A DNA stretch of 48,912 bases from an uncultured Clostridia bacterium (GTDB lineage Bacteria > Bacillota > Clostridia > Oscillospirales > JAAYOS01), in assembly GCA_947631015.1 (NCBI GenBank), contig CANRJS010000004.1, positions 1 to 48,912 of the forward strand. Direction: 5' to 3'. Positions within the stretch are counted from its first letter, which is position 1; every line of letters begins with the position of its first letter. Both the position numbers and the translations under genes were made by a program. The notes under the pieces were generated by a model, which searched no databases, was not told the origin of the DNA, and saw nothing but the letters and a program-made list of their open reading frames with translations. Below, piece by piece: positions 26,955 to 34,763 of the stretch.

Positions 26955-27912
26955 GCCAGTCGTTGAAACCGGCGGAGAAGCGGGCGTAGCCGCTCCAGAT
27001 GTTCGCGTCGTTGGAGTCGCTCGTGCGGCTGCGGACCTCGAGCGGCGTCCTGTCGAGCCAGACCGCGCCGCCGTGCTCGTCGTTGTAGCGGCTGTCAAGC
27101 AGCACCCACGGCTGAGTTCCCTCGCCGATGTACTGGTTAAGGTACGGCCAGACTATCACGTTCCACCTGCCGAAGATGTAGTTGAAGCCGTTGTTCTCGG
27201 TCGCGGGATCCTTGTCCGCGCCTATCGCCGCAAACACCGCCTTCTTGAGCTTGTAGTCGTTGGGAATGAGTATCGTGTCCGGCGCGATGTCGAGCAGGTC
27301 GTCGTTGTCGCCGCGGAAGTGCTGCATGGCGGTCTCCGCCGCGGCAAGCGCATCCTCGCTGAACGCGTCCGAGAACATATTCGACTGCGCCTTGCCGCTC
27401 ACCATCGCGGGATGGTCCTTTGCAAAGAGCGCCTTCTTGTCCGCCGTAGTGACGTCAAAAGTCTTGCCGCGGAAGTCCGCCGTGGTCTTTCCCGCCACGG
27501 CCGCGCCGTACAGCGCCGCCGCGAACTGCTCGCGCGTGCGGTAGTAGCCCGCGACGAATCCGCTCGGCTTCTGCTTGAGGTCGATGAGCTTCGAGTCCTC
27601 GACTATCTCGCGCGAGAGCGCGAAGCTGTTCTTCCACGTCATGTGCTCAAGGACCTTGGTGTAACCCTCGCGCATGCCGTCCACGGGATACTCGCCGTTC
27701 TCGCCCACCGGACGGAAGCCGTTCATCGCCGTGAGCGACGTGAACTTCTCCGCCCAGTGGCGGCTGCGTCCCACGTTGAAGAGCTCGGGGATCATCGAGT
27801 TCTTCTCGAACGACTCGCCGCGCTTTTCGATGAACATTCTGATGGGCGCCTGGCTCTTCGCGAATATCGAATCCTGAAGGCCGCTGCCCTCGCTGAAAAT
27901 AATATTTGCCAT
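26902..27912 (-). CDS. Major capsid protein (HK97 fold)
   Basis: A 336-residue phage head subunit. The N-terminal arm (QAPIRMFIEKRGESFEKNSM) leads into TAMNGFRPVGENGEYP and MTWKNSFALSREIVEDSKLI, as in Mu gpT-like and related HK97-fold capsid proteins. The second half has PDTILIPNDYKLKKAVFAAI and NVIVWPYLNQYI (the beta strands and P-loop of the fold). It is preceded by decoration- and scaffold-position genes, the standard head order. Start is supported by AAAGG. The last 17 codons and stop are duplicated in the R3 array downstream. All features point to an intact gene. Confidence 0.9.
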   Translation of the reverse strand: MANIIFSEGSGLQDSIFAKSQAPIRMFIEKRGESFEKNSMIPELFNVGRSRHWAEKFTSLTAMNGFRPVGENGEYPVDGMREGYTKVLEHMTWKNSFALSREIVEDSKLIDLKQKPSGFVAGYYRTREQFAAALYGAAVAGKTTADFRGKTFDVTTADKKALFAKDHPAMVSGKAQSNMFSDAFSEDALAAAETAMQHFRGDNDDLLDIAPDTILIPNDYKLKKAVFAAIGADKDPATENNGFNYIFGRWNVIVWPYLNQYIGEGTQPWVLLDSRYNDEHGGAVWLDRTPLEVRSRTSDSNDANIWSGYARFSAGFNDWRFAAVCGVAGGTQLINE

Positions 27913-28003
27913 TCTCTACCTTTCCCGGCGGCACCCGCCGCCCGGGAACCCCTTTCTTACGGATTTTTCCTGCGCCCGGCGTTCCCTGCCGGGCGCGCCG
28001 CTA

Positions 28004-28414
28004 TTACTCCCCGGCGTCCGGCGTCACGAACCGGACGAGCACGGGGTCGCCCTCGGCCTTTCCCTGTATGCGGACTATCTCCGCCGCGCCGCCGGCCGTC
28101 GCCGTCACCTGCATTCCGCCGGTGGCTATCGTGACCTTGTCGCCGAGGTTTATTGCCGCCGCGTCCACCGAGAAGTTTGTCTCGAACACGATGTCCGGCT
28201 GCACGCGCATGACCGGGATGAGCTCGCCCGGGACGCACTCGCTCCCGCGCTCACACAGGCTGATGTAGCTCGGCCTTGCCTTTGCCGCCGCGATCTCGAG
28301 CTTGCCGTTCGTGACCGTCAGCGTCATGCCCGCCTTCGGCGTTATCGCGCCGACGGGAAGATACTCGGTCACCGGCGCGCGTCCGTCGTCGGTCGAATGA
28401 ATGAAAAATGCCAT
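28004..28414 (-). CDS. Capsid decoration/head-stabilising protein
   Basis: A 136-residue, beta-rich protein starting MAFFIHSTDDGRAPVTEYLP. The block PVGAITPKAGMTLTVTNGKL followed by VMRVQPDIVFETNFSVDAA resembles small head-decoration proteins that sit directly upstream of the capsid gene in clostridial prophages. No catalytic motif. Ends 91 bases before the capsid gene; that gap holds two GC-rich hairpins (GCGCCCGGC/GCCGGGCGC and CCCGGCGG/CCGCCGGG) that may adjust capsid expression. Confidence 0.7.
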   Translation of the reverse strand: MAFFIHSTDDGRAPVTEYLPVGAITPKAGMTLTVTNGKLEIAAAKARPSYISLCERGSECVPGELIPVMRVQPDIVFETNFSVDAAAINLGDKVTIATGGMQVTATAGGAAEIVRIQGKAEGDPVLVRFVTPDAGE

Positions 28415-28455
28415 AACCGTCCGCCCCTTTGGTATAGGGGCTCCTCCTTTGCTAT

Positions 28456-28566
28456 TTATTTGCGGGAGACCGCAAAACCGTTTTTCCTCTGACGGCAGCT
28501 GTCTGCGAGCCGTCCGCAGACAGCCGCCGCCCGGACGTCCTCCGGTTCCTGCCGCCGCCCGCTCAT
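28456..28566 (-). CDS. Possible 36-residue protein
   Basis: A short frame (MSGRRQEPEDVRAAAVCGRL...) whose ATG has GGGAGG five bases upstream, filling part of the 299-base gap between the scaffold-position gene and the decoration gene. Composition is Arg-rich and no family is recognised. It may be a spurious frame in GC-rich DNA; the rest of the gap holds nothing I can support. Confidence 0.25.
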   Translation of the reverse strand: MSGRRQEPEDVRAAAVCGRLADSCRQRKNGFAVSRK

Positions 28567-28713
28567 TTGTCCTCCCGTGTGCCTCGGGAATGTCCTCGCG
28601 GCGCGGTCACGCGCGCCAATGCCGCTCCCACGCGGCGCGCAATGACTTCGCCCGTCTGCGCCGTACCGCCGCCGTGCCGGACATCCCTTCCGCCTCACGT
28701 TCGGACGTCTTCC

Positions 28714-29301
28714 TCAGCCCCGGAGCGAGGAGATGTAGCGCATGTAGTGGCGCGCTATCTCCGCGTCGCTTATCCCGGGGTTCATCGCCTTGTACCCCTC
28801 GCGTATCTCCGCCGGGACGCTCACCGCGTCCGCCCCGCGCGTCCGGGTCCTCAGAAGATGCTGCTTTGATGCGGCGGCGGCACGAGCCGCCTGCCTGCCG
28901 AACTCAGCGGCACGCGCGGCAAGCGCGTCGAAGTTTGCGAGCCGGTACGCGTCCACAAAGCTGTTTCCCCTGCGCACGAGCTCATAGAAGCGCGGATAGC
29001 ACTCCATGCCGAGCAGATCCTCCGGTCCGCGTATCGAGGGGTCGAGCGCCGCTATCTCGCGTATCTGCGCGGCGATCGCGGGCGTCATCGCGGGAGGCCC
29101 GAACGGCATGCACGCGCATCCGCACATCGCGGCGGTCTCCTCCGGAGCGTACTCACCGTACTCCTCCGGCGCGTGCCCGTCCTCGACGGCGAGGGAAACG
29201 TCCTTGTCCGCGACGCTCTCCTTTTTGCGCTCCCGTGCGGTCTTTCCGCCGCCCGCGCCGGACTTTTCTCCGCTCTTTGCGTTGTTCTTGAAGTCGTTCA
29301 T
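28714..29301 (-). CDS. Scaffold-position phage head protein
   Basis: A 195-residue protein starting MNDFKNNAKSGEKSG, with AAAGGAG eight bases upstream. The first 60 residues are charged and disordered-looking. A central block holds MCGCACMPFGPPAMTPAIAA, and the second half is helical: PRFYELVRRGNSFVDAYRLA, then an Ala/Arg-rich stretch and DAEIARHYMRYISSL. Its place between the portal and the decoration/capsid genes is where head scaffolds are usually encoded, so a scaffolding role is the best inference. The C-terminal helical pair could bind capsid protein. Confidence 0.6.
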   Translation of the reverse strand: MNDFKNNAKSGEKSGAGGGKTARERKKESVADKDVSLAVEDGHAPEEYGEYAPEETAAMCGCACMPFGPPAMTPAIAAQIREIAALDPSIRGPEDLLGMECYPRFYELVRRGNSFVDAYRLANFDALAARAAEFGRQAARAAAASKQHLLRTRTRGADAVSVPAEIREGYKAMNPGISDAEIARHYMRYISSLRG

Positions 29302-29324
29302 ACTGATGTCTCCTTTCCCCGAAC

Positions 29325-29477
29325 TCACTTGGCAGTGTTCGGGACCTTGTTTTTCTCTCCCCCGTCGGAGCAGGTCTTGACTATGCTTTTGCCCTTCTTT
29401 GCTCTAAGAAGCGCGGGCGCCTTGACCTTCTGTGCTCCGCCGTTCGATATGGCTCCGATGTATCCGCTGTTTTTCAC
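29325..29477 (-). CDS. Small basic phage protein, 50 residues
   Basis: A 50-residue gene starting at GTG 29477 with AAAGGAG seven bases upstream: MKNSGYIGAISNGGAQKVKA, then a Lys-rich body with KKGKSIVKTC and a C-terminus ending NTAK. It ends 23 bases before the next start and begins at the border of the R3 array behind the portal gene. The strong ribosome site and in-operon spacing argue that it is real. Similar short basic proteins occur at this place in clostridial prophages; function unknown, perhaps a minor head protein. Confidence 0.7.
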   Translation of the reverse strand: MKNSGYIGAISNGGAQKVKAPALLRAKKGKSIVKTCSDGGEKNKVPNTAK

Positions 29478-29505
29478 GATATCACTCCTTTAATTGAAAT
29501 GCTCT

Positions 29506-29913
29506 CCCCAAAAAGTCCCTTGGACTTTTTGGGGACCCCTCCGATTGAAATGCTCGGCACAAATGAATTGTGCCTGCGCGATGTTGCCTGCGGCAACATC
29601 AACCGCCGGAACCGCGGCGGCGCGGCTCCGCCGCGACGGAAATACCCCCCATACGGCGCTAATTTGCGCTCTCTCCCGACTCCGCTTCTCTTTCGAGCTT
29701 CAGCTTCTCCCCCAAAAAGTCCCTTGGACTTTTTGGGGGCCCCTCCGATTGAAATGCTCGGCACAAATGAATTGTGCCTGCGCGATGTTGCCTGCGGCAA
29801 CATCAACCGCCGGAACCGCGGCGGCGCGGCTTCGCCGCGGTGGAAATGCTCCTTATCCGGCGCTAATTCGCGCGCTCTTCCAACTCAGCTTCTTTTTCAA
29901 GCTTGAGCTTCTC
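29506..29913. repeat. Tandem 204-bp repeat: R3 element plus the portal gene 3' end
   Basis: Copy 1 is 29506-29709 and copy 2 is 29710-29913. Each has hairpin 1 CCCCAAAAAGTCC/GGACTTTTTGGGG, hairpin 2 GGCACAA/TTGTGCC, hairpin 3 GATGTTGCC/GGCAACATC and hairpin 4 CCGC/GCGG, with the linker CCCTCCGATTGAAATGCTC. Copy 1 then carries a diverged portal ending, EKLKLEREAESGESAN-stop, against EKLKLEKEAELEERAN-stop in the real gene in copy 2. This is the same architecture as at 26525-26954 with different stems and a different gene end. Confidence 0.92.
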
Positions 29914-31824
29914 CGCGAGGCTCGCCTTCGTCTCTCCCGCGCCGGGATAATGCAGCATTTCCATCTTTGTCCAGAATAGGACGAGCGTCTCGGTCTCGTT
30001 TGGGTCGCCGAACGCGCCGGTCTGGAGGTTCAGGCGGGTCTCCTGCCACATCGCCTCGCGGTTTGAGGCGAGCGGAGCGGAGGTGTCGCAGGAGAAGATA
30101 AACCTGTCGTTCCAGCGCCATCCGCCGGAGGGGTCGCGCTCGAGGAAGTCCCATCTGTCAAAGGTCGAGTAGCCCGGGTTGCCGTGGACGTCTCTGCTGA
30201 GCACCGGGCGCGGCTCGTCTGCGTATGCGAGCTTGAAGCGGAACATCGCCTCAAACAGCGCGGCATACGCCGCCTCTTTCATGACGCGCTTGCTCTCGAG
30301 CCGACCCGCCGACTGCGCGGCGGCGAACGCCTTTGCCTTGCCGCTCGTGGCGGTGGTATCCCGCCGCCCCTGGAAGCTGTCGGTGATGCCGATGGTCTGC
30401 CGCGCCTCCTCGTACACCTCCGCGAGGTACGCCATGTCATAGGACACGTCCGCCTGTATGTTGAACACCCCGATGAGCTGCTTGTCCGCGGCCGACGTGA
30501 GCCGCGCGACGCGCATGTCGCCCGCGTCGCTCTCGACCGTAGCGGTCGCCGGCAGCGTCACGATACTTCCCCCGCCAATCAACTTATCGATTATCTTCGC
30601 TTCGATGCGGTTTGTCGTGTTCTGCTGGCTCGCTATCTTGTCGATGTCGCTGTCCCCAAGGAACTTTCCGTACACGCTGACGTTCTTCTGGAGTATTATC
30701 GGGTAGATCCCCGGCTTGTAGAACGGTATCCTCGTCGGCAGTATCCTCAACTCGGGGACGTACCCGTCCTCCGAGCCGCCGGGCTGCGGCGTCTCCTCCG
30801 TCCGGACGGCTCCGGGGACTACGCTGCCGTCGCTTCGGACTATCGGCGTCCACAGCTCCTCGTACTCCTCCTCGCACTCCTCCCAGTCGTCCGCGCCGCA
30901 GTACGGGCAGACGTCCTTCTCCGGCGGCTCTCCGTCCGGGTCGGACAGGTCCTGCCAGTCAAGCGCGCGGATCTCCTCCGGCACGGCGTCCGGCTTCGCG
31001 GCGGTGTTCTCCGGTTCGTCACCTTCGGGCGACGGCGCTGGCAGCGGACGGAACCGCTCTCTCATCTCCGGCGCGCCGCACTTGCGGCACCGGCGGAGAC
31101 GGCGCGACTGGTAGTCCTCCATGTCGGCAAGGACGGTGTCGCACACCCAGCTGAAAAGTCCGATACCGCCGTCGCCGTTGCGGTAGTAGGCGACGTACTG
31201 CGTGACGAGGTCGTCCGCGCCGTCCTCCGAGCCCTTTGCGGACGGGTCGGTCTCGCTCTCGTCCGTGACGTCCACACCGTAGCGGCGGCGTATCTGCTCC
31301 TTCGTCTGCGGCAGCTTGAGGAAGATGTAGTCCATGTCCTCGATGCCGGTGTAGACGCCGTCCTGCGGGACTATCTGCCTCGGGTGCAGAGCCGAGACCG
31401 CGAGCTCGCCCGCCTCTCCCGCGCTCTCGTCCCACTCGACAAGGAACGCCGCGCCGCCCTGTATCGGCACCGTCCGCTCGAGCATGTCGTTTATCTGCTC
31501 GAACGGCAGACGGTCGAGCTCGCCGCGCAGCATATCCTCGATGAGCTTCGCCTTAGGCTCGTCCTCGCGCCGGCGCGCCGTGACCTTCGGCTGCGGAATG
31601 GTGCTCGACACCTGCGCCTCGATAAGCTCGGAGCAGATGTTCCTGATGTGCGGCGTTACGGTCCGTCTCTCGTGCGGCACCATCCGGCGGATGCCCGCGT
31701 CGCCGAGGTACAGCGCCTCGCGCCCGCTCATCTTCGCGGCCTCCGCCGCGAACGCGCTCTCGCTTCTCTCCAGCCGCTCCTGCCAGAGCTCGAGGCGCTT
31801 TCTCTGTTTTCTGTTCACTTCCAA
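29863..31824 (-). CDS. Portal protein (P22-like)
   Basis: A 653-residue portal, the dodecameric ring through which DNA enters the head. The large size and the motifs near the N-terminus (RRTVTPHIRNICSELIEAQV, then MLERTVPIQGGAAFLVEWDE) and the middle (KNVSVYGKFLGDSDIDKI, RIEAKIIDKLIGGGSIVTLP) match P22-type portals of short-tailed phages. It has two CXXC pairs (about residues 250 and 325), suggesting an inserted zinc-binding segment. The start is TTG 31824 or GTG 31818; GGGGG lies five bases before the first. The 3' end is duplicated in the R3 array that follows. Confidence 0.88.
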   Translation of the reverse strand: MEVNRKQRKRLELWQERLERSESAFAAEAAKMSGREALYLGDAGIRRMVPHERRTVTPHIRNICSELIEAQVSSTIPQPKVTARRREDEPKAKLIEDMLRGELDRLPFEQINDMLERTVPIQGGAAFLVEWDESAGEAGELAVSALHPRQIVPQDGVYTGIEDMDYIFLKLPQTKEQIRRRYGVDVTDESETDPSAKGSEDGADDLVTQYVAYYRNGDGGIGLFSWVCDTVLADMEDYQSRRLRRCRKCGAPEMRERFRPLPAPSPEGDEPENTAAKPDAVPEEIRALDWQDLSDPDGEPPEKDVCPYCGADDWEECEEEYEELWTPIVRSDGSVVPGAVRTEETPQPGGSEDGYVPELRILPTRIPFYKPGIYPIILQKNVSVYGKFLGDSDIDKIASQQNTTNRIEAKIIDKLIGGGSIVTLPATATVESDAGDMRVARLTSAADKQLIGVFNIQADVSYDMAYLAEVYEEARQTIGITDSFQGRRDTTATSGKAKAFAAAQSAGRLESKRVMKEAAYAALFEAMFRFKLAYADEPRPVLSRDVHGNPGYSTFDRWDFLERDPSGGWRWNDRFIFSCDTSAPLASNREAMWQETRLNLQTGAFGDPNETETLVLFWTKMEMLHYPGAGETKASLAEKLKLEKEAELEERAN

Positions 31825-31848
31825 AGTTACCCCCGTATCTGTTTTGTC

Positions 31849-33402
31849 TCACTTGCCGCGCGGGGACGGCGCGCCCCATCTCTCCCGCAGGAGTCTCCGC
31901 TCCTCCCGGGATGCGGCGTACCAGTCCTCCCACATGCTGTCGGTCCACCGCGCCGTGCCTCCCTGCTCGGGCAGAACGTCGCCGCTCTGCTGCGGACGGA
32001 TGAAATGCGCTATCGCGAGCGCCATCACGCGGTCGTCATGCGCGCCGGCCTCCGCCGCCGCGCGGCCGTCCTCGCCCCGCACGAAGGAAAGCATCTCTTC
32101 GAGCGTTCCCGCGTCCCGGACTATCCCGATGTCCTCCCGCGCCGCGCGGATAAGTCCCGCGAGCATCACCGGGCGCGTCCGCGACGTGGTGATGACGCCG
32201 TAGCTGTGCTTCGGCGCGTGGGTGTAGTCGTCCACGCTCTCGCGGACATACAGCCTCGGATAGCCCAGCCGTTCGAGCTCGAGCGTGGGATAGGTCGAGA
32301 AGTTGGTCTCGAGGCCGATGAGTCCGTCGTTGTAGAACCTGCCGAGGCAGAACGTCTGCCGCGCAAAGACGTCCTCGTCCATCTGCTGCCTGTGCAGCAC
32401 GCACACCTGCTCTCCCGAACGGTTGTCGAGCACCTGCACGCAGAAGCTGTCCGACCCCTCGCCCGCCGTGTCCCCTCCGAGGACGTAGGGGACGCCCGGC
32501 TCCGGCTCCCGGTAGATAAAGACGAACCCGTCGCCGCACTCCTCGAAGCGGATGTCGCGCAGCCCTCTCCCGTCGTCGGTGTAGATAAAGACGCCCTTTC
32601 TTGCTGGCGCTTCCGCCGCGCCGAGGCGCTTCGTTATCTCCGCCGCGTTGAAGACGCTCCTGCCCGCCGTCCCCCAGACGCCGAGCGCGTACACCTCGTA
32701 GAAGTACCCGTCGCTCTCGCGCATACGCTCGAGCTGGCCGCAGTACTCGTCGTCGACGAACCGGTTGTCGCGGTAGGTGGACTCGTGCGTCCTTACGTCC
32801 GGGTCCTCGCGGTCGAAGAACCGCCTTTTCAGCCAGTGGCGGACGCTCACCGGGTTGAACGTGAGGATTATCTGCTTGTAGAAAGGCGTCTCGCCGCGCA
32901 GACGGATGTTGAGCTGGTTGAGATCGCTCTCGAGAAGCTCGCTCGCCTCCTCCACCCAGACTCCGGTGATGCCGTAGATGCTCTTCAGCTTCTCGACGTC
33001 GTCGAGCCCCGCAAAGAGTATCTCGCTCCCGTTAGGAAAGGTCACGTTCATCGCGGTGACGCTCCTGCCGCAGCCGATGTCCGGATAGAACTCGTCCACC
33101 GTTTCTACTATCTGTCGGTAGCAGCTCTCGCGGAGCGTCCTGCCGACCTTCCTGCACACGAGGAACCTGTGACCCGGCTCACAGACCGCCCTCTCGACGA
33201 GCTTCCGCGCGGCAAAGACGCTCTTTCCCGAGCCGCCGCCCCCTTTCAGCACAAGGAACCGGTGCTCGTCGCGGTAGAGCGGAAAGAACGCGTCGTTCGT
33301 GGTTTCTCGGAGACGGCGGTACCACTCCGCAAGCCGTCCGTCCCGCTCCGCCGCTTCCTCCGCCCCGAACTCATGCAGCGCCCCCTCCGGCGGCCTATCC
33401 AT
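31849..33402 (-). CDS. Terminase large subunit
   Basis: A 517-residue phage DNA-packaging motor. The ATPase half carries the Walker A motif GGGGSGKSVFAARKL near residue 55 and the Walker B motif VWVEEASELLESD, with the coupling segment LTFNPVSVRHWLKRRF. The nuclease half has GGDTAGEGSDSFCVQV (metal Asp), LIGLETNFSTYP and a later Asp in DDRVMALAIAH, the RNase H-like acidic triad. It overlaps the small subunit by eight bases. Length and motifs are normal, so the motor looks functional. Confidence 0.93.
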   Translation of the reverse strand: MDRPPEGALHEFGAEEAAERDGRLAEWYRRLRETTNDAFFPLYRDEHRFLVLKGGGGSGKSVFAARKLVERAVCEPGHRFLVCRKVGRTLRESCYRQIVETVDEFYPDIGCGRSVTAMNVTFPNGSEILFAGLDDVEKLKSIYGITGVWVEEASELLESDLNQLNIRLRGETPFYKQIILTFNPVSVRHWLKRRFFDREDPDVRTHESTYRDNRFVDDEYCGQLERMRESDGYFYEVYALGVWGTAGRSVFNAAEITKRLGAAEAPARKGVFIYTDDGRGLRDIRFEECGDGFVFIYREPEPGVPYVLGGDTAGEGSDSFCVQVLDNRSGEQVCVLHRQQMDEDVFARQTFCLGRFYNDGLIGLETNFSTYPTLELERLGYPRLYVRESVDDYTHAPKHSYGVITTSRTRPVMLAGLIRAAREDIGIVRDAGTLEEMLSFVRGEDGRAAAEAGAHDDRVMALAIAHFIRPQQSGDVLPEQGGTARWTDSMWEDWYAASREERRLLRERWGAPSPRGK

Positions 33403-34012
33403 CCCCGCTCACCTCCGCCGCCTGCTCCGCCGCATCCAGCTTTTCCCTGAAGCTCATTCCTCCGAGCGTAGTCCGTGCCGCGGTCTTCGTGTCTCCGCCC
33501 CTACGGTAGCCGTAGTTGTTCTGGAGGTTGAAGATGAGCCCCTGGACTCCGGTGCCTCGCGTGACGAGCTCCCCCTCGAGATAAGCCTCTATCCGCTCGG
33601 CGGCGAGCTCCGCCTCCTTCGCGTGCAGAGGATGCTTCTCCGCGTCGAGATACTCCCGCCACTCGCTCCTGCCTATCCCGAGCGAGAGGCAGAGCCCGCT
33701 CACCGACGGCGGCACCACGTACTGCACCCGCCGTATCACCTCGCCCCGGTCGTTTGTGAGCGGCTCGCCGTTGCGGTCCTCCGCATCCACCGTCCGGCAT
33801 ATCGACTCGAAGTATCGCTCGAGCGCCGCACGCAGCTCCTCCGGCGTGTACTTCGGTGCGCCGCGCCCGGCCGCCGGCTTCTTCCGCCGCGCCGTCCCGC
33901 TCTTCGCGGCTCCGGACGGCTTTGCCGCGCCGCCGGAGCCTCCCGCCGTCCGCGAGCGCGCGGACGGCTTTTCCTTCTCCGCTCCCACCGCGTCCTTTTC
34001 CGTATCGTTCAA
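33395..34012 (-). CDS. Terminase small subunit-like DNA-packaging protein
   Basis: About 205 residues. I set the start at TTG 34012 because AGGAGG lies seven bases upstream; an ATG frame at 34072 has no such site and overlaps the promoter region. The N-terminal 60 residues are Lys/Ala/Gly-rich and disordered. The body (residues about 60-180) has YTPEELRAALERYFESICRT and PSVSGLCLSLGIGRSEWREY, a helix-turn-helix, then ELAAERIEAYLEGELVTRGT and GLIFNLQNNYGY, as in the P22 gp3 / DNA-packaging protein family. It recognises the packaging site and feeds DNA to the large subunit. Confidence 0.82.
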   Translation of the reverse strand: MNDTEKDAVGAEKEKPSARSRTAGGSGGAAKPSGAAKSGTARRKKPAAGRGAPKYTPEELRAALERYFESICRTVDAEDRNGEPLTNDRGEVIRRVQYVVPPSVSGLCLSLGIGRSEWREYLDAEKHPLHAKEAELAAERIEAYLEGELVTRGTGVQGLIFNLQNNYGYRRGGDTKTAARTTLGGMSFREKLDAAEQAAEVSGDG

Positions 34013-34078
34013 CCGATCGCCTCCTTTCGGACGTTCTTCCGTGTCCGAGATTTTGTCGCATATCCGCTTCACGTTTGT

Positions 34079-34106
34079 ATTATACCGCAGAACTTTTGTC
34101 TGTGAG
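34079..34106 (-). promoter_or_regulatory. Promoter of the terminase-to-XhlA operon
   Basis: On the minus strand a perfect -10 TATAAT (34079-34084) with CTCACA (34101-34106) 16 bases upstream, about 70 bases before the terminase small-subunit start. The -35 is weak (four of six), so an activator such as the adjacent HTH protein may be needed. Confidence 0.55.
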
Positions 34107-34178
34107 TCTCATTTTTGCGACGACTAAAATAAAAAATTTGCCTCTTTCTGACGATGCTTTCCGCGCATTTCAAGCCTG

Positions 34179-34451
34179 CTATATATTTCTCGGGAACTTT
34201 TCATAATATTTCCTCACTATTCGGTAAAGCGTAGCGCGGCTGAGATAGTACTTCATCGTCACCGCCGTCGCGGTGGTGTCGGTGGTCACGAACTCGAGCA
34301 GCGCGTCTCCGTGCGGACCGCCGCAATCCGCGCAGAGCCGCCGGATCTTCGCCTGCTGCATCTTCGGAAGCTGTTTATAGCACCTCGACACAAAATACAC
34401 ATAGCCCTGCCTGTCATATCCGATCTTTACTCCCTGTCTGAATCTGAACAT
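34179..34451 (-). CDS. Small HTH regulator at the head of the phage cassette
   Basis: A 90-residue protein. GGAGG lies ten bases before the ATG. The N-terminus (MFRFRQGVKIGYDRQGYVYF) is basic; residues 35-55 contain a lone CADCGG; the C-terminal third, TATAVTMKYYLSRATLYRIV, reads as a helix-turn-helix (small-residue turn, then a recognition helix ending RKYYEKFP). It lies 167 bases upstream of the structural operon and behind the operator-bearing promoter. A role as late-gene activator is inferred from position; the family was not identified. Confidence 0.68.
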   Translation of the reverse strand: MFRFRQGVKIGYDRQGYVYFVSRCYKQLPKMQQAKIRRLCADCGGPHGDALLEFVTTDTTATAVTMKYYLSRATLYRIVRKYYEKFPRNI

Positions 34452-34530
34452 TTCGTTTCGCCTCCGTTCTTTTTAAGTCTTCGTACCCGTTCCGACGTTC
34501 CCCTCCGGCGGGACGGCTCCGCCTCGTTGG

Positions 34531-34586
34531 AGTACGTTTGTTCGACTTTGTTTCGCTATTTTATCATACGTTTGTTCGCCTGTCAA
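34531..34586 (-). promoter_or_regulatory. Cassette promoter with two LexA-like operator repeats
   Basis: On the minus strand a perfect -35 TTGACA (34581-34586), 17-base spacer and -10 TAAAAT (34558-34563). Two copies of CGAACAAACGTA lie 34 bp apart: 34565-34578, inside the spacer, and 34531-34544, just downstream of the start site. Site 1 (CGAACAAACGTATG) fits the Gram-positive LexA box CGAACRNRYGTTYG at 13 of 14 positions and site 2 at 12 of 14. Repressor bound here would block the promoter. An unknown phage-type repressor is the alternative. Confidence 0.65.
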
Positions 34587-34616
34587 GAAATTTGCGGGCA
34601 AAAATCAAAATAACTC

Positions 34617-34645
34617 TTGAATACACGGACGGTTGATTGTAGAAT
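34617..34645 (+). promoter_or_regulatory. Promoter of the polyamine operon
   Basis: TTGAAT, a 17-base spacer and TAGAAT, about 120 bases before the decarboxylase start and back to back with the phage-cassette promoter. Confidence 0.6.
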
Positions 34646-34763
34646 AGAACTATATTCTGGTGTAGTATACTCTCTTTTTTGTCTGTAATTTTTCGCGGCG
34701 CGGAAGCCGCAAAACAAAAACACACAGCCCGCGGCGGCGCCGGCAGGGCGAAAAGGATGGGAA

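Noticed and set aside
30184..33450. 1088-codon plus-strand reading frame opposite the portal and terminase genes
   Set aside because: It is the antisense shadow of real genes in high-GC codon usage, is Arg/Val/Leu-rich without domains, and lacks a ribosome site. The same holds for long frames opposite ppdK (15786-18059), nrdD (10076-12448) and the M42 genes.
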